Origin: Rhodoferax sp.
GTDB lineage: Bacteria; Pseudomonadota; Gammaproteobacteria; Burkholderiales; Burkholderiaceae_C
Direction: 5' to 3'
Length of the DNA stretch: 64,000 bases
Assembly: GCA_030685025.1 (NCBI GenBank)
Contig: JAUXWC010000135.1
Coordinates: 1-64,000 of the forward strand
The notes beneath the pieces were generated by a model. The model saw only the letters and a program-made list of their open reading frames with translations. It was not told where the DNA came from and did not search any database. Positions 1-8,955 of this stretch are shown piece after piece (the first letter of the stretch is position 1; the number at the start of each line of letters is the position of its first letter). A program made the position numbers and the translations under genes.

Positions 1-1
1 T

Positions 2-169
2 GTGGACCTGGTTTCCACCGGCAACACGCTCAAGGCCAATCATTTGGTTGAGGTGGAACACATTATGGACATCAGCTCGCGCCTAGTCGTGAATCAGGCC
101 GCGCTCAAGCTCAAGCAGGCGCCGGTGCGCGCCATCATCGACGCTTTTGCCAAGGCCTTGGCAAACTAG
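2..169 (+). CDS. hisG: ATP phosphoribosyltransferase, C-terminal end (partial)
   Basis: Only the last 55 codons are in the window; the gene enters from the left edge. The product catalyses the first step of histidine synthesis, joining ATP and PRPP. The visible part reads [20 protein letters not shown] and matches the end of the short HisG form, which lacks the C-terminal regulatory domain and normally works with HisZ. The stop codon is 18 bases before hisD, so it heads the his cluster. Identity rests on this tail plus its position directly before hisD. Confidence 0.9.
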   Translation: MDLVSTGNTLKANHLVEVEHIMDISSRLVVNQAALKLKQAPVRAIIDAFAKALAN

Positions 170-183
170 TCCAGATTCAGGAA

Positions 184-206
184 TGCTATGAAATTGGTAG
201 CTACTC
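184..206. repeat. Short dispersed A/T-rich repeat, copy 1 (start of hisD)
   Basis: The segment GCTATGAAATTGGTAGCTAC matches two other places in the window, 3321-3342 and, in reverse orientation, 43442-43464. The shared core is GCTATNNANTTNGTAGC. It is A/T-rich inside a GC-rich genome. Here it supplies the hisD start codon and about the first six residues. Treating it as a lineage-specific dispersed repeat is inference from three copies. Confidence 0.55.
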
Positions 207-1525
207 CAATACGACTGTCAACGCTCGACGCCACTTTTGAGGCTGATTTTCAGAAGCGACTTCACTGGTCGGCCGACACCGACATCGCGATCGAGCAACG
301 CGTGACCGACATCCTGGCGGACGTGCGGCGCCGCGGTGATCCGGCGGTGCTGGAATACACCCAACGCTTCGATGCACAGAGTGCCTCTAGCGTCAGCGAA
401 CTGGAGTTGACCCAGGCCGAGTTCAAGGACGCATTCAACCGCATTCCGTCGGCTCAACGCGAGGCATTGCAGGCGGCGGCCGCACGGGTGCGCAGCTACC
501 ATGAGGCCCAGATCAAGGCCTGCGGTGGGAGTTGGAGCTATCGCGACGAACACGGCACGCTGCTGGGTCAGAAGGTCACACCGTTGGACCGCGTTGGGAT
601 CTATGTGCCAGGTGGCAAGGCGACTTATCCTTCAACGGTGCTGATGTGCGCCATCCCGGCCCATGTGGCCGGCGTGGGCGAGATCATCATGGTCGTTCCG
701 ACCCCAAGAGGGGAGAAGAACGCGCTGGTGTTGGCAACCGCCTATGTGGCTGGCGTCACCCGCGCCTTTACCATCGGCGGCGCGCAGGCGGTGGCGGCGC
801 TGGCATACGGCACGCAGACGGTTCCGAAGGTGGACAAGATCACCGGCCCTGGCAATGCCTACGTGGCCAGCGCCAAGAAGCGCGTCTTTGGCACCGTTGG
901 CATTGACATGATCGCCGGCCCATCGGAAATCCTGGTGTTGGCCGATGGCACGACACCACCGGACTGGGTCGCCATGGATCTGTTCAGCCAGGCCGAGCAC
1001 GACGAACTGGCGCAAAGCATCCTGCTGTGCCCGGATGCGGCCTACCTTGATGCAGTGCAGGCAGCGATGGATCGCCTGTTGCCGGAAATGCCCCGCGCGA
1101 ACATCATTGCCAAGTCGCTCAGTGACCGCGGCGCGCTCATCCTCACGCGGGACATGGAAGAGGCTTGCGCCATCAGTAACCGAATCGCCCCCGAGCATCT
1201 GGAGGTCAGCAGCCGCGAGCCACACCGCTGGGAGCCGCTGCTCAAGCACGCCGGTGCCATCTTCCTGGGTGCTTACACCAGCGAAAGCCTGGGTGACTAC
1301 TGCGCCGGCCCCAACCATGTGTTGCCCACCAGCGGTACTGCGCGCTTTTCGTCCCCCTTGGGTGTCTATGATTTCCAGAAACGCAGCAGCCTGATCGAGG
1401 TCAGTCAACAGGGTGCGCAAACCCTGGGCAGGATTGCTGCCGTGCTGGCCCATGGCGAGGGTCTACAGGCCCATGCCAGGGCGGCCGAGATGCGTTTGAC
1501 CGGCGCCCTCCCAAACCTTGATTGA
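188..1525 (+). CDS. hisD: Histidinol dehydrogenase
   Basis: Catalyses the last two steps of histidine synthesis, oxidising L-histidinol through histidinaldehyde to L-histidine with two NAD+, as a cytosolic zinc enzyme. The 445 residues are normal for the family. The signature [12 protein letters not shown], followed by [10 protein letters not shown], is near the middle. Gln268 and His271 in SQAEHDE are the expected zinc ligands, and Glu336-His337 in APEHLE the catalytic pair. The N-terminus, [10 protein letters not shown], is encoded partly by the dispersed A/T-rich repeat. No better start is seen before conserved sequence begins. The end overlaps the start region of hisC, consistent with one transcript. 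Confidence 0.97.
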   Translation: MKLVATPIRLSTLDATFEADFQKRLHWSADTDIAIEQRVTDILADVRRRGDPAVLEYTQRFDAQSASSVSELELTQAEFKDAFNRIPSAQREALQAAAARVRSYHEAQIKACGGSWSYRDEHGTLLGQKVTPLDRVGIYVPGGKATYPSTVLMCAIPAHVAGVGEIIMVVPTPRGEKNALVLATAYVAGVTRAFTIGGAQAVAALAYGTQTVPKVDKITGPGNAYVASAKKRVFGTVGIDMIAGPSEILVLADGTTPPDWVAMDLFSQAEHDELAQSILLCPDAAYLDAVQAAMDRLLPEMPRANIIAKSLSDRGALILTRDMEEACAISNRIAPEHLEVSSREPHRWEPLLKHAGAIFLGAYTSESLGDYCAGPNHVLPTSGTARFSSPLGVYDFQKRSSLIEVSQQGAQTLGRIAAVLAHGEGLQAHARAAEMRLTGALPNLD

Positions 1526-1533
1526 ACCGGCCC

Positions 1534-2655
1534 ATGACTGACCTTGACGCCTTGATCCGTACCCGAATCCGCCAGGACATCGTGTCCATGCATGCCTACG
1601 CCATCCAGGCGTCCGAGGGGCTGGTCAAGCTCGACATGATGGAGAACCCGCATCGTTTGCCGCTGGAATTGCAGGCCGAACTGGGGCGGCGGCTGGGTGC
1701 CCTGGCGTTGAACCGGTATCCTGACGGTCACAGCAACGATTTGCGGGCGGCCTTGGCTGCCTACGCTGACATGCCCGAGGGTTTCGACATCATGCTGGGC
1801 AACGGCTCGGACGAACTGATCGCCTTGCTGGCGCTGGCTTGTGACGTGCCGCCAAGCGCCGCCAACGGCTTCAAACCGGCTAGCGTCCTGGCGCCTGTGC
1901 CGGGCTTCGTGATGTACGCCATGAGCGCCCAATTTCAGGGCTTGGCGTTTCACGGGGTGCCGCTGACGGCCGACTTCGAGCTGGACCTACCGGCCATGCT
2001 TGAGGCCATTCGGACCCACCAACCGGCCATTACCTACCTGGCCTACCCCAACAACCCGACCGCCAACCTGTGGGACGATGTGGCGATTGAGCGCATCGTG
2101 CAGGCGGTTGGCGAGGTCGGTGGTTTGGTCGTGATCGACGAGGCTTACCAGCCCTTTTCCAGCCGTAGCTACATCGACCGGCTTACACGCCACAGCCACG
2201 TGCTGTTGATGCGAACCATGTCGAAGTTCGGCCTGGCTGGCGTGCGTTTGGGCTACATGATCGGCCCCAAGCCGCTAATTGCCGAGATCGACAAGCTGCG
2301 GCCACCCTTCAACGTCAGCGTTTTGAACAAGGAGTGCGCGCTCTTCGCGCTCGAACACCGCGAAGTATTTGCGCTCCAAGCCAAGGACATATGTGCCCAA
2401 CGTGCTATGCTTTTGCAAGCGTTCTCGGAAACATCAGGCGTGCGGGCCCATCCGAGTGATGCCAACATGATTCTGCTGCGCATCCTGGGCGAGAGCGACC
2501 GGGCGCACAGCGTGTTCGAGGGGTTGAAGTCGCGCAAGGTACTGGTCAAGAACGTTTCCAAGATGCACCCCCTGCTGAGCAACTGCCTGCGCGTTACGGT
2601 TGGCACCAACGACGAAAACCGCCAAATGCTGCTGGCCTTGCACCAATCTCTATGA
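1534..2655 (+). CDS. hisC: Histidinol-phosphate aminotransferase
   Basis: PLP-dependent class I/II aminotransferase that converts imidazole-acetol phosphate plus glutamate to histidinol phosphate. The protein is 373 residues from the ATG at 1534. A TTG at 1522 overlapping the hisD stop is an alternative that would add four residues. Lys231 in [11 protein letters not shown] is the expected PLP-binding lysine. YPNNPTAN and the [10 protein letters not shown] aspartate region are typical of HisC, as is the N-terminal MENPHRLP motif. It ends in an ATGA overlap with hisB, suggesting translational coupling. Confidence 0.96.
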   Translation: MTDLDALIRTRIRQDIVSMHAYAIQASEGLVKLDMMENPHRLPLELQAELGRRLGALALNRYPDGHSNDLRAALAAYADMPEGFDIMLGNGSDELIALLALACDVPPSAANGFKPASVLAPVPGFVMYAMSAQFQGLAFHGVPLTADFELDLPAMLEAIRTHQPAITYLAYPNNPTANLWDDVAIERIVQAVGEVGGLVVIDEAYQPFSSRSYIDRLTRHSHVLLMRTMSKFGLAGVRLGYMIGPKPLIAEIDKLRPPFNVSVLNKECALFALEHREVFALQAKDICAQRAMLLQAFSETSGVRAHPSDANMILLRILGESDRAHSVFEGLKSRKVLVKNVSKMHPLLSNCLRVTVGTNDENRQMLLALHQSL

Positions 2656-3272
2656 CCCCAACGCCACTCCCCACATCCGCCCCACAGCGCATTGCCGAGG
2701 TGTCGCGCAACACCGCCGAGACCCGCATCACGGTGCGCGTCAACCTGGATGGCACCGGACAGGCCAAGTTGCACACCGGCATCGGCTTTTTTGACCACAT
2801 GCTGGACCAGATCGCGCGCCACGGCATGATCGATCTGGACATTCACGCCGAAGGTGACTTGCACATTGACGGCCACCACACGGTAGAAGACGTCGGTATT
2901 GCCTTCGGCCAGGCGGTGCACAAAGCCGTGGGCAGCAAACAGGGCATTTGCCGTTATGGCCACGCCTATGTGCCACTCGATGAGGCGCTGTCCCGGGTGG
3001 TGATCGACCTGTCCGGACGCCCCGGACTGATCATGAACGTGCCGTTCAAGAGCGGCATGATCGGCACCTTCGATAGCCAGTTGGCGCACGAGTTCTTTCA
3101 GGGCTTCGTGAACCACGCCTTTGTCACGCTGCATATTGACAACCTGCGCGGCGAGAATGCGCACCACCAGGCCGAGACCGTGTTCAAGGCTTTTGCCCGC
3201 GCGCTGCGGGCTGCGCTGACGCCCGATCCGCGCGCGGCAGGCACCATTCCATCGACCAAGGGTTCACTCTGA
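2652..3272 (+). CDS. hisB: Imidazoleglycerol-phosphate dehydratase
   Basis: Manganese-dependent dehydratase that converts imidazole-glycerol phosphate to imidazole-acetol phosphate. It is the monofunctional form (206 residues), without the N-terminal histidinol-phosphatase domain of enteric HisB. Histidine-rich metal sites are clear: [25 protein letters not shown] and a later ENAHHQAE. About twelve residues precede the usual RIAEVSRNT start of the fold. The ATG overlaps the hisC stop. A 51-base gap to the most likely hisH start follows and holds a short repeat. Confidence 0.97.
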   Translation: MTPTPLPTSAPQRIAEVSRNTAETRITVRVNLDGTGQAKLHTGIGFFDHMLDQIARHGMIDLDIHAEGDLHIDGHHTVEDVGIAFGQAVHKAVGSKQGICRYGHAYVPLDEALSRVVIDLSGRPGLIMNVPFKSGMIGTFDSQLAHEFFQGFVNHAFVTLHIDNLRGENAHHQAETVFKAFARALRAALTPDPRAAGTIPSTKGSL

Positions 3273-3320
3273 CGCCATGAACCGATTCGGCCCTCAGAGC
3301 CCGTCAGGATTGTGCGACAA

Positions 3321-3342
3321 GCTATGGATTTGGTAGCAAATC
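3321..3342. repeat. Short dispersed A/T-rich repeat, copy 2 (start of hisH)
   Basis: GCTATGGATTTGGTAGCAAA parallels the segment at 184-206 and the reverse complement of 43442-43464. As at hisD, the ATG inside the repeat is the best start codon of the gene behind it, so the first few HisH residues (MDLVAN) come from the repeat. Confidence 0.5.
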
Positions 3343-4007
3343 GGACCGTTGGAAGAACCGTGGCGGTGGTCGACTACGGCATGGGCAACTTGCGCTCGGT
3401 GTCGCAAGCAGTGTTGCATGTCGCCCAAGGCTCGGGCGTGGAGGTGGTCTGGGCGCGCACCCCTGAAGAGGTCATGGCGGCTGAGCGCGTAGTCTTGCCT
3501 GGGCAGGGTGGCATGCGTGACTGCATGCGCGAACTGCACGATTCCGGCATGCTGGCGGCGGTCTTGCACGCCGCCGCGAACAAACCCTTGATGGGGGTTT
3601 GCGTGGGCATGCAGATGCTGCTCGATCACAGCGACGAGCTCGACACCCCCTGCCTGGGCCTGATTCATGGCAAGGTGCGGCGGTTTGATCTGGAGGGTCG
3701 GCACCAGCCTGATGGCAGCCGCTACAAAGTGCCCCAAATGGGATGGAATCAGGTGTTTCAGAGCCGACCGGGTGGCGCCGTGCACCCAGTCTGGGGCGAC
3801 GTGCCGGACGGTAGCTACTTCTACTTTGTGCACAGTTACTACGCTCAACCGTCGGATGCGCGCCACATTGCGGGCGAGGCGGACTACGGTGGGCGATTCT
3901 GTGCGGCCGTTGCGCGCGATAATATTTTCGCCACGCAATTTCATCCCGAAAAGAGCGCGGACCATGGACTGGCCCTGTACCGCAACTTCCTTCACTGGAA
4001 TCCCTGA
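3324..4007 (+). CDS. hisH: Imidazole glycerol phosphate synthase, glutaminase subunit
   Basis: Class I glutamine amidotransferase that releases ammonia from glutamine and passes it to HisF. From the ATG at 3324 it has 227 residues. The nucleophile Cys93 is in MGVCVGMQM, and His207 and Glu209 of the triad are in QFHPEKS. The fold begins at [10 protein letters not shown], about twelve residues in. Other possible starts are a GTG at 3312 and a GTG at 3360 immediately before the fold. The partner hisF lies two genes downstream, the usual order being H-A-F. Confidence 0.95.
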   Translation: MDLVANRTVGRTVAVVDYGMGNLRSVSQAVLHVAQGSGVEVVWARTPEEVMAAERVVLPGQGGMRDCMRELHDSGMLAAVLHAAANKPLMGVCVGMQMLLDHSDELDTPCLGLIHGKVRRFDLEGRHQPDGSRYKVPQMGWNQVFQSRPGGAVHPVWGDVPDGSYFYFVHSYYAQPSDARHIAGEADYGGRFCAAVARDNIFATQFHPEKSADHGLALYRNFLHWNP

Positions 4008-4080
4008 CTTCCGTTTCCCCCTGCCAGACAGGTCCAGCCACGTCACCTTCAGCCCAAGTTCTTCCACCTCCCCGACCATC

Positions 4081-4821
4081 ATGCTGCTGATTCCTGCGAT
4101 TGACCTCAAAGACGGCCATTGCGTTCGCCTCAAGCAAGGCGACATGGACCAATCCACCACTTTTGGCGAGGACCCGCCGGTGATGGCGCGCAGTTGGGTC
4201 ACCAAAGGGGCGCGGCGTCTGCACCTTGTGGATCTCAACGGGGCTTTCGCTGGTCATCCCAAGAACGAGATGGCGATTCGCAAGATCCTCAAGAGCGTGG
4301 GCGGCGAGGTTGACGTGCAATTGGGCGGTGGCATCCGTGACCTCGACACCATCGAGCGCTACCTGGACGCCGGCCTGCGCTACGTCATCATTGGCACGGC
4401 GGCAGTCAAGAACCCCGGCTTTCTACAAGATGCCTGCACCGCCTTTGGCGGCCATATCATCGTCGGTCTGGACGCCAAGGACGGCAAAGTCGCCACCAAT
4501 GGCTGGAGCAAGCTGTCGCACCACGATGTGATCGATCTGGCCAAGAAGTTCGAAGACTATGGCGTTGAGTCCATCATCTACACCGACATTGGCCGCGACG
4601 GCATGTTGTCGGGCATCAACATCGAGGCGACGGTCAAGCTGGCGCAGGCCCTGACCATTCCGGTGATCGCCTCCGGTGGTCTGAGCAACATGGCTGACAT
4701 CGAGGCTCTGTGCGCCGTCGAAGGCGAGGGCATCGAGGGTGTGATCTGCGGTCGGGCCATCTACAGTGGTGATCTTGATTTTGCCGCGGCCCAGGCTCGG
4801 GCTGACGAGTTGAACGGTTAG
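4081..4821 (+). CDS. hisA: Phosphoribosylformimino-AICAR-phosphate isomerase (ProFAR isomerase)
   Basis: A TIM-barrel isomerase of the histidine pathway, converting ProFAR to PRFAR, the substrate of HisHF. It has 246 residues and starts [17 protein letters not shown], the conserved HisA N-terminus with the catalytic aspartate in AIDLKDG. A longer in-frame reading to the left is only the shadow of hisH. The second catalytic aspartate is in [20 protein letters not shown] and VIASGGLSN are the two phosphate-binding loops. A 73-base gap separates it from hisH, and 19 bases from hisF. Confidence 0.97.
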   Translation: MLLIPAIDLKDGHCVRLKQGDMDQSTTFGEDPPVMARSWVTKGARRLHLVDLNGAFAGHPKNEMAIRKILKSVGGEVDVQLGGGIRDLDTIERYLDAGLRYVIIGTAAVKNPGFLQDACTAFGGHIIVGLDAKDGKVATNGWSKLSHHDVIDLAKKFEDYGVESIIYTDIGRDGMLSGINIEATVKLAQALTIPVIASGGLSNMADIEALCAVEGEGIEGVICGRAIYSGDLDFAAAQARADELNG

Positions 4822-4840
4822 GCTAACGCCATTCGTCAAA

Positions 4841-5641
4841 GTGCTGGCCAAAAGAATCATCCCCTGCCTGGACGTTACCGGTGGCCGGGTTGTCAAAGGC
4901 GTCAATTTTGTCGAACTCCGCGATGCCGGCGATCCGGTGGAAATCGCGGCACGCTACAACGAGCAGGGTGCCGACGAACTCACCTTTCTGGACATTACCG
5001 CCACCAGTGACGGGCGCGATCTGATCCTGCACATTATCGAAGCGGTGGCGTCACAGGTTTTCATTCCGCTCACCGTGGGCGGGGGTGTGCGCACCGTGGA
5101 CGATGTGCGCCGCTTGCTCAACGCCGGGGCGGACAAGACCAGTTTCAACTCGGCGGCGATTGCCAACCCCCAGGTGATTGAAGACGCTTCGCACAAATAC
5201 GGCGCGCAGTGCATCGTGGTGGCGATCGATGCCAAGCGGCGTTCAGCAGAGGATGCACAACGCCGCGATGCCGACGGTGCGCCGGTTGGCGCCGGCTGGG
5301 ATGTATTCAGCCACGGTGGACGCAAGAACACGGGGCTGGATGCGGTCTCCTGGGCGCGCGACATGGCGCGCCGTGGCGCCGGGGAAATTCTGCTTACCAG
5401 CATGGACCGCGATGGCACCAAAGCCGGTTTTGATCTGGAGTTGACCCGGGCGGTCAGCGACGCCGTGAGCGTGCCGGTGATTGCCTCGGGAGGCGTGGGC
5501 ACGTTGGATCACCTCGCCGACGGCATCCAGTTGGGTGGCGCCGATGCGGTGCTGGCGGCGAGCATCTTCCACTTCGGCGAGTACACCGTGGCGCAGGCCA
5601 AGGCGGCCATGGCGCGGCGCGGCATCCCGGTGAGAATCTGA
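4841..5641 (+). CDS. hisF: Imidazole glycerol phosphate synthase, cyclase subunit
   Basis: A TIM barrel that uses ammonia from HisH to cyclise PRFAR to imidazole-glycerol phosphate and AICAR. It has 266 residues from a GTG start giving [20 protein letters not shown], the canonical HisF start with its first catalytic aspartate. The second is in [17 protein letters not shown] and VIASGGVGT bind phosphate. It is the last gene of the first his segment; a GC-rich double hairpin and a separate promoter follow before hisI. Confidence 0.97.
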   Translation: MLAKRIIPCLDVTGGRVVKGVNFVELRDAGDPVEIAARYNEQGADELTFLDITATSDGRDLILHIIEAVASQVFIPLTVGGGVRTVDDVRRLLNAGADKTSFNSAAIANPQVIEDASHKYGAQCIVVAIDAKRRSAEDAQRRDADGAPVGAGWDVFSHGGRKNTGLDAVSWARDMARRGAGEILLTSMDRDGTKAGFDLELTRAVSDAVSVPVIASGGVGTLDHLADGIQLGGADAVLAASIFHFGEYTVAQAKAAMARRGIPVRI

Positions 5642-5668
5642 CAACCCCCGTAGGCTTGCGCACTGCGT

Positions 5669-5720
5669 GTCGCCGCGCCTTCCCCCTGCTGGGGCGACAA
5701 CAACGGTCCGGCGGAGCCGG
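5669..5720. repeat. GC-rich double hairpin between hisF and hisI
   Basis: Two hairpins follow hisF. The first pairs GTCGCC (5669-5674) with GGCGAC (5693-5698) around an inner CCCC/GGGG stem. The second pairs CCGGC (5708-5712) with GCCGG (5716-5720). No T-run follows, so a plain intrinsic terminator is doubtful. The layout resembles intergenic GC-rich repeat units common in Comamonadaceae. It may lower read-through or protect the 3' end of the hisGDCBHAF message. Confidence 0.5.
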
Positions 5721-5740
5721 CCCCGCGATGTCACTGAGAT

Positions 5741-5768
5741 TTGACTGACTTCCGTCGCCTCCTATAAA
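5741..5768 (+). promoter_or_regulatory. Sigma-70 type promoter for hisIE
   Basis: TTGACT (5741-5746) and TATAAA (5763-5768) are separated by 16 bases and lie 17 bases upstream of the hisI ATG at 5786. Both hexamers are close to consensus and the region is A/T-rich compared with its surroundings. It would transcribe hisI, hisE and the overlapping genes behind them separately from hisGDCBHAF. Confidence 0.65.
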
Positions 5769-5785
5769 TCACGGACAATTCATCC

Positions 5786-6175
5786 ATGAACTGGTTGGAC
5801 GATATCAAATGGGACGCGCAGGGCTTGGTGCCCGTGATTGCGCAGGAGCGCGACACCAAAGACGTGCTGATGTTCGCCTGGATGAACCGCGAGGCTCTGC
5901 AGAAAACGGCGGAGTCGGGCCGTGCCGTGTACTTCAGCCGCTCGCGTGGCAAGTTATGGTTCAAGGGCGAAGAGTCCGGCCATGTGCAGACCGTGCATGA
6001 GATTCGCGTGGATTGCGACAACGATGTGTTGCTGTTGCAGGTCACCCAGACCGGCCACCAGCCGGGGATCGCCTGCCATACCGGGCGTCACAGTTGTTTC
6101 TTCAGTGTTTACAAGGACGGTCAATGGCAAGTGACCGAGCCGGTCTTAAAAGATCCCCAGACCATTTACAAATGA
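5786..6175 (+). CDS. hisI: Phosphoribosyl-AMP cyclohydrolase
   Basis: Zinc enzyme that opens the adenine ring of phosphoribosyl-AMP, the third step of histidine synthesis. It has 129 residues and is monofunctional; the pyrophosphohydrolase step is the separate hisE behind it. Metal and catalytic residues are in VDCDNDV and [11 protein letters not shown], with the conserved core [18 protein letters not shown]. The stop overlaps the hisE start (ATGA). Its own promoter lies directly upstream. Confidence 0.97.
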   Translation: MNWLDDIKWDAQGLVPVIAQERDTKDVLMFAWMNREALQKTAESGRAVYFSRSRGKLWFKGEESGHVQTVHEIRVDCDNDVLLLQVTQTGHQPGIACHTGRHSCFFSVYKDGQWQVTEPVLKDPQTIYK

Positions 6176-6573
6176 ACACCACGTCACCCCCGGATGCCAC
6201 CAATCTCGACGCTGCGCATTCTCTGGCCCGATTGGCCGCTGTCATTGAAAGCCGTCTGCCCCAGCGTGGCGGTGATGCGGACAGCAGTTATGTGGCGCGT
6301 CTGCTGCAAAAAGGGCCGGATGCATTCCTCAAGAAGATCGGCGAAGAGGCCACCGAGGTCGTTATGGCGGCCAAGGATGCCGAGCACGGTGGCGACAAGA
6401 CCAAGGTGGTCAATGAAGTGGCCGACTTGTGGTTCCACTGCATGGTGGCGCTGGCCTACTATGGCTTGAAGCCTGCCGATGTGTTGGCTGAGCTGGACCG
6501 GCGCGCCGGCATCAGCGGTATTGAAGAAAAAGCGTTGCGCAAGGCCGTTGCGCGAGAAGGAGTCGCCGAATGA
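6172..6573 (+). CDS. hisE: Phosphoribosyl-ATP pyrophosphatase
   Basis: MazG-like pyrophosphohydrolase for the second step of the histidine pathway, cutting phosphoribosyl-ATP to phosphoribosyl-AMP. It has 133 residues, slightly longer than usual because of an extra N-terminal segment of about 20 residues. The helical metal-binding motif is clear: [15 protein letters not shown] followed by [13 protein letters not shown]. The ATG at 6172 overlaps the hisI stop; the longer in-frame reading to the left overlaps hisI and is not needed. Confidence 0.96.
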   Translation: MNTTSPPDATNLDAAHSLARLAAVIESRLPQRGGDADSSYVARLLQKGPDAFLKKIGEEATEVVMAAKDAEHGGDKTKVVNEVADLWFHCMVALAYYGLKPADVLAELDRRAGISGIEEKALRKAVAREGVAE

Positions 6574-6953
6574 ACCAAGTCCCACTTGATCCGCAGCAGC
6601 TTCAGTCGCTCAACACGGTGGGCACGATCAGCTACATCCTGCACCTGATCGTGGCGATTGGTGCGCTGGTTCCTGGCGGTCAGTTTGGCCCGGTGCTGCT
6701 GATCGTGGCCTTGGTAATCGATCTGGTTAACCGTGACAAGGCCCAAGGCACCTGGCATGCGTCCCACTTTGGCTGGCGGATTCGCACCGTCATCATTGCC
6801 GCTGTGCTGTATGTGGTCACGGTCCCGTTGTGGCTGCTGTTCATTTTTCCGGGCTGGATTGCCTGGGCGCTGATCTCGGTCTGGTTTCTGTATCGCATCG
6901 TGAGCGGGATGGTGGCCATGAACAAAGGTCTGCCAATTGGAGATGCAACATGA
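6570..6953 (+). CDS. Small membrane protein, DUF4870-like
   Basis: A 127-residue protein with three to four hydrophobic segments: about 18-40 with the following VLLIVALVI stretch, 69-90 and 92-110. The pattern, including a polar loop with [20 protein letters not shown], resembles DUF4870/YgiM-type small inner-membrane proteins of Burkholderiales that sit after hisE. No catalytic motif is visible and the function is unknown. It overlaps hisE by four bases at the front and the HIT gene at the back, so it is probably co-translated with the hisIE segment. Confidence 0.7.
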   Translation: MNQVPLDPQQLQSLNTVGTISYILHLIVAIGALVPGGQFGPVLLIVALVIDLVNRDKAQGTWHASHFGWRIRTVIIAAVLYVVTVPLWLLFIFPGWIAWALISVWFLYRIVSGMVAMNKGLPIGDAT

Positions 6954-7324
6954 GCGCGCTGATTCGCGAATTTGACGCCCATTGCCTGTTCTGCAAGATC
7001 GCGGCGGGACAGATACCGTCGAAAATTGTGTACCAGGACGATGAACTTTTTGTCTTCCACGACATCCATCCTTGGGCGCCGGTGCATTTCTTGATGATCC
7101 CGAAGTTGCATATTCCGTCCATGGCGCAGCTCGGCCCGGAACATGCCGGTCTAATGGGGCGCATGATGGTGCTGGCGCCCCAGTTGGCCTTGCAGCAGGG
7201 CTGTAGCCCTTACCCGGACGGCGGATTCCGGATGCTGAGCAACACCGGCGCGGAGGGCCGGCAGGAAGTGCAGCACCTGCACGTTCATGTGATGGGCGGC
7301 CCCCGGCCGTGGCTGCGGGGTTAA
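6950..7324 (+). CDS. HIT-family nucleotide-binding protein
   Basis: A 124-residue histidine-triad protein of the HinT branch, which hydrolyses or transfers nucleotide phosphoramidates. It starts [20 protein letters not shown]; the CxxC and the [11 protein letters not shown] core are typical. The catalytic triad is in [11 protein letters not shown] near the C-terminus. The ATG overlaps the stop of the DUF4870-like gene. HIT genes between hisE and tatA are a recurrent arrangement in Betaproteobacteria, but no direct functional link to either pathway is shown here. Confidence 0.9.
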   Translation: MSALIREFDAHCLFCKIAAGQIPSKIVYQDDELFVFHDIHPWAPVHFLMIPKLHIPSMAQLGPEHAGLMGRMMVLAPQLALQQGCSPYPDGGFRMLSNTGAEGRQEVQHLHVHVMGGPRPWLRG

Positions 7325-7392
7325 TTTATCGAGATCGTCACCCTTGTTGTGGGTGGGCGATTAAAATTGCAGCAATTCCTCAGGAGAACACC

Positions 7393-7647
7393 ATGGGTTT
7401 GTCGACCACGCATCTGATCATTTTTCTAGTCATCATCATTGTTATTTTTGGTACCAAGAAGCTCAGGAACATCGGTTCCGACCTTGGTGGCGCCGTCAAG
7501 GGTTTCAAGGACGGCATCAAAGATGGCAGCGACAAGGCCGCCGATGCGGCCACAACGGCCACACCGGCTGCACCGATGCAGCAAGTGGCGGGCGCGCCAG
7601 CGGCTGTCAAGGAAACCATCGACGTTGAAGCCAAAACCAAGGCCTAA
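7393..7647 (+). CDS. tatA: Sec-independent protein translocase subunit TatA
   Basis: Forms the translocation pore for folded twin-arginine substrates in the inner membrane. It has 84 residues: one N-terminal membrane helix ([17 protein letters not shown]), a hinge, then the amphipathic helix [19 protein letters not shown] and an Ala/Thr-rich tail. The FGTKKLR hinge is characteristic. A good ribosome-binding site, AGGAG at 7382-7386, fixes the ATG at 7393 rather than the upstream in-frame start. The stop codon abuts the tatB start. Confidence 0.95.
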   Translation: MGLSTTHLIIFLVIIIVIFGTKKLRNIGSDLGGAVKGFKDGIKDGSDKAADAATTATPAAPMQQVAGAPAAVKETIDVEAKTKA

Positions 7648-8115
7648 GTGCTTGACATTGGCGTCACCAAGCTCGCCATCATCGGCGGGATAGCATTGGT
7701 CGTGATCGGCCCGGAAAAGTTGCCGGGGCTGGCGCGCACCATTGGCACACTGTTGGGCCGCGCGCAACGCTACGTCGCGGAGGTCAAGTCCGAGGTCAGC
7801 CGTTCGATGGAACTCGACGAGCTGAAGAAGATGAAGGACTCGATGGAAAGCGCCGCGCGTGACGTGGAGAGCACGATTCAGACCAACGCCAGTGATTTCG
7901 AGAAGTCCTGGGCTGAAGCGACCGAAACCGCCGCACCGGCTTCGTCCGAGGTCTCATCGGTTGTCCTGCCGGCGTATCAGCATCCCAAGAAGAAGTGGCG
8001 CGTCAAACAAGGGGCCACGCCGCGCTGGTACAAAGTCCGCGCTGGCGTGCGCACGCACGTGCAGTCCGGCGCGGCGCGGGTGGCGCGCTTCCGGCCACAA
8101 AAATGGAACGGTTAA
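7648..8115 (+). CDS. tatB: Sec-independent protein translocase subunit TatB
   Basis: Works with TatC as the receptor for twin-arginine signal peptides. It has 155 residues from a GTG that directly follows the tatA stop. An N-terminal membrane helix carries [20 protein letters not shown], with the Glu-Lys-Leu-Pro signature of TatB. A long amphipathic helix follows ([20 protein letters not shown]), then a basic tail ending in the proline/arginine-rich segment typical of Burkholderiales TatB. It is middle gene of tatABC. Confidence 0.95.
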   Translation: MLDIGVTKLAIIGGIALVVIGPEKLPGLARTIGTLLGRAQRYVAEVKSEVSRSMELDELKKMKDSMESAARDVESTIQTNASDFEKSWAEATETAAPASSEVSSVVLPAYQHPKKKWRVKQGATPRWYKVRAGVRTHVQSGAARVARFRPQKWNG

Positions 8116-8133
8116 GCACCGGCATGACACGCG

Positions 8134-8925
8134 ATGACTGAGCCTTCCAAGAAGGATGACGAGCTTGCCGGGTCCGAGCAACCGTTTGTTCAGCACCTGA
8201 TCGAACTGCGCGACCGCCTGCTCTATGCCGCGTACGGCGTGGGCGCGGTGCTGATCGTGCTGTTGTTCTATCCTGGCCCTTCGCAGTTGTATGACTTGCT
8301 GGCAATGCCCTTGGTGAAGGCGTTGCCGGAGGGCTCCAAGATGATCGCGGTGGGCGTCGTGTCGCCGTTTCTGGTGCCGATCAAAGTCTCCGTCATGGTT
8401 GCCATCGGGGTCGCCCTGCCGTGGATTCTGTACCAGGTGTGGGCCTTCGTGGCGCCTGGTCTCTACAAGCACGAACGCCGGCTGGTGATGCCACTGGTAG
8501 TCGCTAGCACGTTGCTGTTCTATGCCGGGGCGGCTTTCTGCTACTTCTTCGTCTTTGGGCAGGCGTTTCCAGCGATCCAGAAAATGTCACCCGCCTCGGT
8601 GGCGGTGACGCCGGACATAGAGGCCTACCTGGATTTCGTGATCACCATGTTCATTGCCTTCGGCGTGGCATTTGAGGTGCCAATCGCGGTCATTATCCTG
8701 GCGCGCATGGGCATTGTGAGCATTGTTCAGCTCAAGTCGTTTCGTTCTTACTTCATCGTCGGGGCGGCGGCCGTCGCGGGTTTGGTTACGCCGCCGGACC
8801 CGGTGTCCATGATTGCCTTGCTGCTTCCCATGTGCCTACTGTACGAAGTCGGCATTTGGGCGGCGCAGATCTTTGTCAAACATACCAAGGCGCCCGAGGA
8901 CGAGTCGCAGGCAGCCAAGGTCTGA
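8134..8925 (+). CDS. tatC: Sec-independent protein translocase subunit TatC
   Basis: Six-helix inner-membrane receptor of the Tat system, 263 residues. The N-terminus has PFVQHLIELRDRLLYA, equivalent to the signal-peptide-binding region of TatC. Later signatures include FVAPGLYKHERR and GVAFEVPIAVII. The C-terminus is cytoplasmic and acidic/polar. It lies 18 bases after tatB and converges on the htrA-like gene 30 bases downstream. The Tat substrates in this window probably include the Rieske protein. Confidence 0.96.
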   Translation: MTEPSKKDDELAGSEQPFVQHLIELRDRLLYAAYGVGAVLIVLLFYPGPSQLYDLLAMPLVKALPEGSKMIAVGVVSPFLVPIKVSVMVAIGVALPWILYQVWAFVAPGLYKHERRLVMPLVVASTLLFYAGAAFCYFFVFGQAFPAIQKMSPASVAVTPDIEAYLDFVITMFIAFGVAFEVPIAVIILARMGIVSIVQLKSFRSYFIVGAAAVAGLVTPPDPVSMIALLLPMCLLYEVGIWAAQIFVKHTKAPEDESQAAKV

Positions 8926-8955
8926 TGCCGTCGTGTCCGTGAGGTGGGCGCGGGC

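Noticed and set aside
7344..7367. TTGTTG and TAAAAT upstream of tatA as a promoter
   Set aside because: Spacing is only 12 bases; no acceptable -35 for the -10-like sequence.
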